DNA of 64,000 nucleotides, from the NCBI GenBank assembly GCA_022828595.1, contig JAKGHH010000001.1:145161017-145225016 (forward strand), read 5' to 3'. Source of the DNA: Nelumbo lutea (taxonomy: Eukaryota; Streptophyta; Magnoliopsida; Proteales; Nelumbonaceae). The translations under genes and the position numbers were made by a program. This document shows, piece by piece, positions 56,089 through 64,000 of the stretch. Position 1 is the stretch's first letter. Every line of letters starts with the position of its first letter. Below the pieces are notes generated by a model. The model was not told where the DNA came from. It was given only the letters and a program-made list of their open reading frames with translations, and made no database searches.

Positions 56089-57785
56089 GGTAAATTTCTT
56101 AAACTATCCCTACCATTTAGCTAATTAACAAATTGTATCCTTGCTTTTTAACTATTGTCTTAAAGCACACCTACTGTTTATGACCGTTAAATTGCAATGT
56201 AAATGATGAAATGTCCCTTTTGCCCTTAATCTCTCCTCTAAAAAATTACTGTTCATTCCCCTCTTTCTCTTGACACACAACAGTTAACCAAAAGAGACGG
56301 GCAGCGATGCTAGATCTCCGGTAGTCCCTCCTCTCCAAAAGAGATGGGAGGCGATGCAATAACCCTTCCACCTCTGCTCTCTCTCTCTCTCCTTCTTCCC
56401 TTGTTCCATCACCGGCGCTACAATGAGATTTAACCTCAGTAGTAGCTCCTCCCCATGATCTACATAACTTAAATAGGTGCCTTCATTCTAATAGGGACAC
56501 ATATTAGAGAACTGATCCAATAACCACCAAATACGATCGATTTTGAAAAGGAATTTAAGAGTTTCAACAGCAAACAGAGTGGATGTTGAAGTGAGAACAA
56601 ACAATACCATATCATAATTTCACTAGAGCTGGTAAACGATGTCAAAATCATAGGTCCACTCTTTTGCTCTAATAGCTTTTTTTAGCTCTCTGCTATATTT
56701 TGAGAATGAGACTAAGAGAGAATACGAGAGAAATATTAGCGAGCGATGGAGAGAGATGCATACCCTCTATAAATCTTTGAATCACCTTTCTCTGAGAGTT
56801 GTTTCCAAGTTCCAATTGTTGTCGAAGATGAAAATAGAGAGAGAATGCAAGAGCAGTGAATCACCATTTTTTTAGAGTGAGGTTGAAAGTCGAAGAAGAG
56901 GCAAAATTGGGAGGCATACAATTTCCAATGGAGCAGTGGAAGGAAAAGAATATGATGACACGATGGGGCTGGAAAAACAGATGAAGACTCTTCCAATAAC
57001 CATCAAAATTGGGTGATAAATCCAATCTCCACTCCTCTCTCCAGACACAATGTGTGTCAGGGTCCAAGAAAGGAAGATCAACAGCCCCACTTCTCAACAA
57101 CTTTTTTACCAAAATACATGGGGTTTTCTCTGAAATCCACATTTTGAGGCTTATTGGCTCCAACACGGAACCTCCATCTTGTTTGCTTAGCATAAAAGAT
57201 GAAGGTCCAGATTTATGAGTTACCATCCATAATTCCAAGGTTGCAAAGTTGTTTTTGCTTGATGTCAAGTTGGAAATCCGAAACTATAAGTCATGTGGAA
57301 GAACCTAGACGTTATTGTTGGTGAAAGAATAGAAAACAATTGGAAGAGAAAATTGGATTTATAGAAAAGAGAGGATTTATTTTTAAGCAAGCCATACTCT
57401 TAAATGGCATTAGAGGACAAAACCCATGACACCATATAAAACATGGATTTTTATACAGACAAAAACACACACACACACACTCTTTCTCTCTCCTCCCATG
57501 TGTGTGTGTCTTCCTCCCTCCTCTAAAACGTTGGATCTAAAAATCAGGTGGTGATTCTTACTTGACTCAGAAGAGAAATGAATGGTAATATTGGGCTTTA
57601 AAAAAGTTTATATGTTACATGGTATCACATGTGTACGGATTTTGATGGAATATTAATGAATACTAACAATAGGGGTAGAATTAGTTAATTGTCAAAAATA
57701 GTAGAGGTAGTTTAAGACAATAATTAAACAATAAAGGTATAATTTGTTAATTAACTAAATAGCAAGGATAGTTTAAGAAATTTAT
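56089..57785. mobile_element. Mutator-like element (1.7 kb), same TIR family
   Basis: Inverted ends of about 90 bp: TAAATTTCTTAAACTATCCC...TTAATTAACAAATT... against the inverse right end TAAATTTCTTAAACTATCCT...TTAATTAACAAATT, then ATTGTCTTAAA in both. The ends resemble those of the element at 54590-55740. It contains minus-strand open frames (for example 56861-57268) but no transposase. No secure target-site duplication. Confidence 0.65.
56861..57268 (-). other. Minus-strand ORF inside the MULE, unknown
   Basis: 135 codons (MTSSKNNFATLELWMV...), with a composition like real protein (LPFLDPDTHCVWREEW, NFDGYWKSLHLF) before a Ser/Phe-rich end. I recognise no family. It might be a captured gene piece. 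Confidence 0.3.
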
Positions 57786-59193
57786 TCATTGGAGAGGAAA
57801 CAAGGCCCCCTCCCCACCAAATTGAGTGACACAAGAAATTAATTTACCAATATTCCCTCCTAATAAACTTATATAAAATGGAAATTACAACAACAACAAA
57901 AAAAGAAACTTTTATCAAAACCAGGAATTGCAACAAATACAATATGCAAATAATATCAACTAAACCAGTAACAAATGGAAATCGAAAAAAATACTAAAAA
58001 CTGTTGAAAATGCGTAATTTGTAAATAAAAAAAAACATTCACATGAAAATCTTTTTTAAAATTAACCAACAAATGGTAATGGAAGTAGGGACCTTTGTGA
58101 CAAAAAAAAAAATCATCGGTAACCAAAGTATGTAATTTACCCTTTTTATTTTTTATTCATTAATAATATATAATTTGTGGCAATTTTATGGAGCCAAAGA
58201 AATTCTGATAATTTTACTTGAATTTATTAATGATATTAACAAAGTTCGATCAAAGTTTTATTGACAAAGATTTGATTTGAATATTTTAAAATCAAATTTG
58301 GAACTAGGTCTATTTAATTTGACCTAATCAGTTTGTAGCTCTAGCTTTGACACTTGTCCACTTTTCCCAAGATGAGCTCCTCCATTTCATCCCTCCCAAT
58401 TCATTCATCAGGGGTTGTCATTTGTATCATGTAATCATGAGTCTCTTTTGCTTGAAGGGTGATGGTGGGATCCTTCTAAAGTGGACAAAGGTTGTCCTCT
58501 CATTCTAAGCAACTATGTCTTGAGAGAGGACCTAAGCTTCAACTCACTCTTACTAGGAGTAGTTGGAGATAGAAGGAAATCTAAGTATCGTTCTTTGCTC
58601 TTTGCTTATCTCTACAATGACAATTTTCTTTGGGTTTATCATCAGAAAAAAGCAATCTATCGACATCAGTTGAAGGGATGGCATCTCAAGCTGAGAAGAA
58701 GATTCAATGCAGCTTCCAACTTCTGTTTTAATCATCATAAATTTTATATGAGAAGCATTTACAATAAAGTGTTCCACTTTGGTGATTTTCATTTATGTCT
58801 CGAAACAATGCAAATAAGTGTGAATGCAAATATGTAGAGTGTAAAATCGTTCATATAAATTGTAAAGTTGGATTAGTTGTAATGGATTCAAACATGAATT
58901 TCAATAAAGCAAATGTTTTTTTTTTTTATATCGAAATCCTATTTGAATGCAAATTTACTTTTTTTTATTGATGTACTTTTACATCTTATTATCAATGTAA
59001 ATATACATTGGCCTGCCATTTGTCAATGCATAAATATAATGTTGCCAAACACAAGCAAAAGTGAACCAGAATGCAAATTTACCCTGAACAGGGATTTGTT
59101 CTCAAGAACTCGTGGCCAAGACCTAATCATGAATGTTAGCATTTAAATAAAGATTACTATAATCTACGTGAACAATTTTTGTTACTGGTCACT
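57786..59193. other. AT-rich region without recognised gene
   Basis: A 118-codon open frame at 58481-58837 (MDKGCPLILSNYVL...) shows no known motif and no gene context. Confidence 0.4.
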
Positions 59194-59201
59194 ATTTTAC
59201 A

Positions 59202-59713
59202 TAGGGGTGAGCATTATTCAGTTAAAATCGAATTAACGAACAGAAAAATTCGGTTTGGGTTTTTTTGGTTCGACTTTTTTGTTTTTGAGAAATTCGGTTC
59301 GGTTAATTTGATTTTTAATAATTTCGGTTTTCGGTTTTGGTTTTCAAATTTAGAAATTCGGTTAACCAAAAAAACTGAATTAGCTAAAATTCATTATATA
59401 ATATATATAATATGCTATATATCTATATACTAATATATTATATATAATCTATTATAATGAAATTAAATTTTATAATATATTACAATATAATATTATATAT
59501 AATAATAACTAAATTTGATTTTATAATATATAATATTATATATAATGATAACTAAATTTGATTATTAACCAAAATAACCAAAAACCAAACAAAACATTTT
59601 CGGTTTTATTGAAAATCGGTTTCGATTTTGACTTTCTTTTTAATATTTTGGTTTTAAAAAATTCGATTTATTCAGTTTGGTTTTTAACCGAATAAACCGA
59701 ATGCTCACCCTTA
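59202..59713. mobile_element. hAT-type element (512 bp)
   Basis: Ends TAGGGGTGAGCATT and, inversely, TAAGGGTGAGCATT. Flanks ATTTTACA (59194-59201) and ATTTTAGA (59714-59721) match at 7 of 8. The inside carries repeated TTCGGTTTGG/TTCGGTTTT motifs in both orientations around an AT-rich core. Confidence 0.85.
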
Positions 59714-59721
59714 ATTTTAGA

Positions 59722-60219
59722 CAACAAAAACTCTACCAAAGAGGGTCATTGGAGGGTTAAAAGGTCAAGGAGAGTTTAAGAGGAATGGTGAAAAATAAAA
59801 GGGAGTTTTAGATAATAAAAACAAATAATTCACATTTTGAGAAGCTGAAGCATGTGAAGCTCAACCCCAAACAAATACACAATTAGGAGTTAGGGACATC
59901 CCATTTCACTTTTCATCAATTCTTATTTTGGAATAAGTTTGTATGTATCGTTCTTTTGCTTTTCAACATGTAGCTTCAAGACGGCATGGTTTTTAGGAGG
60001 GCTGAGGCTCTTTTTGTCTAGGATAGATTGATATAGTAGGAAGAATCTTCTATGACCCCTCCTCTTTTATTTACAGAGTGGAGAAGGGTCCCTTTCTGTC
60101 CAAGCTTTCCAATGATGTGCCTGGCCATCTTCTATGTTTCTTGCTGATAATTTCTGGGGGAGCTCTGAATTGGCTTATGTGTTAATAAACCTCCAACTTC
60201 TATCAAATTATTTTTTTCT
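59722..60219. other. Intergenic region
   Basis: No gene recognised. Confidence 0.4.
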
Positions 60220-60222
60220 TTA

Positions 60223-60553
60223 GGCTGTATTTGGAATTGATATAAAACTTCATCGGTATAAAAGTATATTGATGATTTTTACACCAAACCATAAAAAAGT
60301 GACTGTTAATTTGGAAAAGTGTGAATTCAAAAAGCGTGGAGTTTTATATCGATGTAGTATTTACATTGATATATAAAACTCTACTTTTGATGAAGTTTTA
60401 CATCAATTTACTATGTAAAACTCTGCTCCATGTAAACACGACAAATCTAAATCGGAGTGAAGTTTTATGTCAATCTTGATTCAAACACTGATAAAACCGA
60501 ACCAACGTAAATATTTATATCAATCTTGATTTATATCGCTTCCAATTGCAGCC
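60223..60553. mobile_element. Tourist-like (PIF/Harbinger) MITE, 331 bp
   Basis: Left end GGCTGTATTTGGAATTGATATAAA and inverse right end GGCTGCAATTGGAAGCGATATAAA; TTA stands directly outside both ends (60220-60222 and 60554-60556), the usual 3-bp duplication of this group. The inside repeats GTTTTATATCGATG-like text. Confidence 0.85.
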
Positions 60554-60556
60554 TTA

Positions 60557-61708
60557 GTCTCTATTCTGCTGCAAGTATTCACTTGAAAAGTAGCTGCTGC
60601 TACTTCCCTTGCGCCATTGAAACTTCTTTTAGCTGCCATTAACTGTACTGTCTTTTTCTGATATCATCAAAGGTGAACATGGATCGACCCTCTTCTTTTT
60701 TCCCACTTTTCCTTTAATTTCTGGTACCTTCCTTGCCTGATAGTTAGCTTAGAAAGTAAGACCTTGATCAGTTTGAAGATACTCATTTAATTAGTAACCT
60801 AACTTTATATAATGCAAGAAACTAAAACAACTGTATCAAAAAGAGAAACCAAAGAATAGAGACATTGTACAATTAATTTTCTCTTGTATCAGTGATGGGT
60901 ATGATACACGCTTCTGCACTTTCCGTGTGCAGTTTTGCCGGCTTTATATAGAAACGGGCTAGGTGACATTTCAGAGTTGGCTCCTGCATGCCCAGCTTGC
61001 TTTTTCTATCTCCCAATCTGTATTGCAGCCTTGCCAGTAGGGATGCCATTGGATTGGATTTGGATTAATCCAATAACAATCTAATAGCACCGCTTATCAC
61101 TGTAATACAATAAGAGAAGAATATACCCTGATAGAATGAGGACTCTGGATGGGCTAGAAACTTACTTGTGCACACCGGGATCGGGGATCTATTCAAGGTT
61201 TCTCTACTGTTTCCTTCCCTTTACTATCTTTTTCCTTCAAATCAATCAAACCAATCATATATAACTGTGCATTGGGAAATGGGCTCCACATGGGCCCTAT
61301 GTGCACTCAATATAGGAAATGGGCTCACTGTCCTTTACAGCCGTGCATTGGAACATCTCCCCTTGAATAAAAAAATACACAAGTATCGAAATATTTTCAA
61401 TGCATGGCTGAAAATTTGAAAAACACTGTAAAAACAGTGTGAGTGCAATTTGGTGAGAACTGAATCCACCCTCTCAATATTGGTGTACTCACTCTTGATA
61501 GGTTACCTAGCCCGATGTGTATGACTTTGTTTGAAAAAAAAAAATACATGTAAAAACTGAGAAAATTGAAAATGGAAGAGAGATAAAAAGGAGTTTAGAA
61601 GAAAACTAAGGGAGAAGAGATTAGGAGAAAAATAGAGAGGGCTACACTACATTTGTTTGGTTTTGGATTTGTTCAAATTATCAAAATCCAATGGATTGAT
61701 TGGATTAT
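60557..61708. other. Intergenic region
   Basis: No gene recognised; TAGGGATGCCATTGGATTGG near 61039 looks like a single hAT-type end. Confidence 0.4.
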
Positions 61709-61716
61709 ATAGCCAC

Positions 61717-61957
61717 TAGGTGAACATTCAATTTAGTCAGCTAAGAATTGAATTGAATAAATCGACTTTTTTGAACCAAACCTCTAATTGGAAAATCAAA
61801 ATTTTTGTTTCAAATATATAGAGATTTTTCGGTTAATTGGTTTTTTTAATCTGAAAACTAAACCAAATCCAGAACTGAATTAGTGAACCAATTTACTCGA
61901 AAACCTATACAACTGAGCCAAAAAGCCGAAATCGAAAATTTTGGTTTGATACCCCTA
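61717..61957. mobile_element. Short hAT-type MITE (241 bp)
   Basis: Perfect 8-bp target-site duplication ATAGCCAC (61709-61716 and 61958-61965). The ends TAGGTGAACATTC and, inversely, TAGGGGTATCAAACC are only partly alike. Confidence 0.7.
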
Positions 61958-61995
61958 ATAGCCACTTCAATAAATGTCTACTTGGAATGGATTTG

Positions 61996-62882
61996 TGTTG
62001 GGCCCAGCACATTATGGGATATTGACCCATATTATAGCCCACTCTCCTTCAGCCAACTGTTTTTTTTTTTCAAAAAAAAAAAGAAAAAGAAAAAGAAAAA
62101 CTAGAGTTAGATTTTTTTTTTTGCGCGCGGCGTGTTGAAGAGAGAGAGGAAAAGAGAGAAATCGAAATACTGTGCAGATTTCTCAGTGCGCAGAGTTCAT
62201 CAAACGGTCGGAACTTTCCGACCCACCATCCAATCGAGCAGAAATTTGGACAGTAAGTGGATAACTCATTTTTCTTCATTCTGAATGGTTGGATCTTTGA
62301 TCGGAGCTCTGAATCGCCGGTTATTTGAGGTCGAACAGAAGCAACGCGTAGTTGTTCGGGAAAAGAAAACATTTCGCGGCAGTCTTCATCAATTATTCTG
62401 ATCAAGGGTCATTTGTGGTTCGATTTGGCTGAAATTTGGTGGGATTGTTCGAAATTCAAAGACCTACGATCGGAACGGTGGAGATCTGATTTGGAGTAGT
62501 GAAAGTCTCCATGTTGTGGCCTGAACAGTAGCCGCGTTTGTGAGTTTTTCTTACAGTTATTTTCACCGCTTTTGGTATTCTCGTTTATATGTTTGAGAAG
62601 CTGTATTTGCTCTAAGTTTGTGAGCATATTGTGGTGTTTGAGTTGCTATAATTGTTACCTCAAGTTATTAGTGGAGATTTTTGGTTGGGTCTCCTTAGCC
62701 CCGTGGTTTTTACCCTTCACATTGGAGGGGTTTTTTACGTTAAATATCATGTGTGTCTCTCTTTGCCTGGCTTATGATTGTTTTTGTTGATATCTTGTTT
62801 GGAATTGTGATAGCTAAATATCTACAAGTTTTTATTTTTGGGAGAGAAATAGTTTGTGGATAAACTTAATTTCTTCCCAACA
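61996..62882 (+). repeat. 5' LTR of the copia element
   Basis: 887 bp starting TGTTGGG and ending CCCAACA, the short inverted repeat usual for LTR ends. It contains a T11/A-rich tract (62060-62101). The 3' LTR is outside the window, so the 5' edge rests on the end motif alone. Confidence 0.75.
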
Positions 62883-62885
62883 AAG

Positions 62886-62898
62886 TGGTATCAGAGCC
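62886..62898 (+). other. Primer binding site, initiator tRNA-Met type
   Basis: TGGTATCAGAGCC, three bases after the LTR, complementary to the 3' end of initiator tRNA-Met as in most plant copia elements. Confidence 0.9.
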
Positions 62899-62929
62899 AA
62901 GTTATTTGTTTGTGGATTTGTTTGATTGC

Positions 62930-64000
62930 ATGATGGAGCCTAATTATGGTAGAATGATTAGTTTGAATGGCACCAATTACCACAAGTGGAGAGGAAAAAT
63001 GAAGGATCTACTATTTGTGAAAAAGTTACATTTATCAGTTTTTTCTACTCAAAAACCTGAAAATAAATCTGATGAAGAATGGGCTTTTGAGCATGAGATG
63101 GTTTGTGGCTTTATTCGACAATGGGTAGATGATAATGTTTTGAATCATATTGCTAATGATTCGCATGCCAGAACCTTGTGGAATAAGCTTGAGACTTTGT
63201 ATGCCTCTAAATCTGTGAACAATAAATTATTTCTGTTGAAACAGGCTATGAATTTGAGGTACAAGGAAGGTACTCCTATTTTTTATCACATAAGTGAATT
63301 TCAGGGGTGCATTGATCAATTGTCCGACATGGGTATAAAATTTGAAGGTGAAATTTTGGGACTTTGGTTGCTTAATACTCTACCTGACTCTTGGGAAAAT
63401 TTGTGCGTGACTTTGTCCAGTTTTGCTCCTGGTGGTGTAGTGACCTTGGAATATGTAAAAGCTGTTGTTTTGAATAAAGAAGTCAGACGACGAACTCAAC
63501 AAGCATCCTCTTCTCAATCAGAGGTTTTGATTACTGAAAACAGGGGGAGAAGCAATGATAGAGACTGAGGACAAGGTAACAGAAGTAAAAGTAAGGCTAG
63601 AAGCCAATCAAGGTCTAAGTACAAAAACCTTGAATGCAACTATTGTGGTAAAAATGAACATATCAAAAGATTTTGTTTTCAGCTGAAGAAAGACAATAAA
63701 GGTAACAAAGGTAAGCAACAAAATAAAGATAATGACAATGATGATCGTGTTGCCACCACCACTATAGGTGATCTTGTGATTGTCTGTAATGAGAATTTGA
63801 TTAATATTGCTTGTGATGAGACAAGTTGGGTTGTTGACAGTGGTGCCTGTTTTCATGTTACATCGAGAAATGATTTTTTCACTTCTTATACTCCAAGTGA
63901 TTATGGGGTTTTAAAGATGGGTAATAATGGTTTGTCAAAGGTGATTGGCATTGGCACTATTTGTCTAAAAACAAGTAATGGGACTGAATTGATTTTGAAA
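62930..64000 (+). pseudogene. copia gag-pol, partial, one in-frame stop
   Basis: Starts at ATG 62930 (or 62933). Residues of the gag domain: MISLNGTNYHKWRGKMKDLLF, DEEWAFEHEMVCGFIRQWVDDNVLNHI, ARTLWNKLETLYASKSVNNKLFLLKQ, a UBN2-type gag as in Tnt1. A TGA at 63566-63568 stops it; the same frame continues with a CCHC zinc knuckle (CNYCGKNEHIKRFC, about 63629-63672) and the aspartic protease start WVVDSGACFHVT (about 63829-63862). The stop may be a recent C-to-T change in a CGA codon. Integrase and reverse transcriptase would follow outside the window. Confidence 0.88.

Larger units (their letters stand above)
61996..64000 (+). mobile_element. Ty1/copia element, Tork/Tnt1-like, cut by window end
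   Basis: 5' LTR, primer binding site, gag and the start of protease are present; the rest lies beyond 64000. Only one stop interrupts about 1.07 kb of coding sequence, so it is much less decayed than the gypsy elements. Confidence 0.9.

Noticed and set aside
58481..58837. 118-codon open frame
   Set aside because: No domain, no promoter or splice context and AT-rich surroundings; not enough to call a gene.
62070..62405. 111-codon minus-strand frame
   Set aside because: Inside the copia LTR and ends in a poly-Phe/Ser stretch from an A-rich tract.
1..64000. CRISPR arrays, bacterial operons, ribosome binding sites or an undescribed defence system
   Set aside because: Nuclear plant DNA with spliced genes and plant transposons; no spaced direct repeats or bacterial-type gene clusters are present.

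Overview
The window is nuclear DNA of a flowering plant. Two spliced genes of plant type (a thylakoid psbQ gene and a class VI small heat-shock protein), two plant tRNA-Ala(AGC) genes, and a dense load of Ty3/gypsy, Ty1/copia, LINE, hAT, Tourist and Mutator-like sequences support this. The species cannot be named from the sequence. About two thirds of the window is recognisable mobile DNA or its debris. No new multi-gene biological system was found; the most interesting content is transposon structure.

Layout. 1-2.4 kb: repeats and a hAT-type MITE with target-site duplication (TSD). 2.4-8.2 kb: decayed Ty3/gypsy element 1 (gag and protease debris, no polymerase, an antisense extra ORF, both LTRs). 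8.4-16.1 kb: MITEs, tandem repeats and a cytokinin dehydrogenase pseudogene, all lying between a pair of weak inverted ends; a 1.4 kb hAT-type element here carries two nested copies of a smaller MITE. 18.3-19.3 kb: the two-exon class VI small heat-shock protein gene. 19.8-20.2 kb: a third copy of that MITE. 21.2-22.2 kb: PPR pseudogene, minus strand. 22.9-23.2 kb: two identical tRNA-Ala(AGC) genes. 23.5-25.9 kb: 3' part of a LINE whose RNase H domain is split by a hAT-type element. 26.66-36.91 kb: full-length Ty3/gypsy element 2 of Tat type with a perfect TSD, two RNase H domains, and an antisense extra ORF. 39.3-40.4 kb: intact three-exon psbQ, minus strand, with I-boxes and a G-box upstream. 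41.1-44.4 kb: Mutator-like element with long inverted repeats around a captured Nudix hydrolase fragment (Pack-MULE type), itself hit by a hAT-type element. 44.7-46 kb: degenerate tandem repeats and a probable solo LTR. 47.1-50.35 kb: non-autonomous gypsy element 3. 51.9-61.96 kb: several MITEs and two smaller Mutator-like elements. 61.996 kb to the end: 5' LTR, gag and start of protease of a Tork/Tnt1-like copia element that runs out of the window.

Functional content. Only four genes look functional: the small heat-shock protein, psbQ and the two tRNAs. They are unrelated in function and are not arranged as a unit. The three gypsy elements share the same primer-binding-site type and polypurine-tract/LTR junction, which suggests one lineage and possible mobilisation in trans of the non-autonomous ones.
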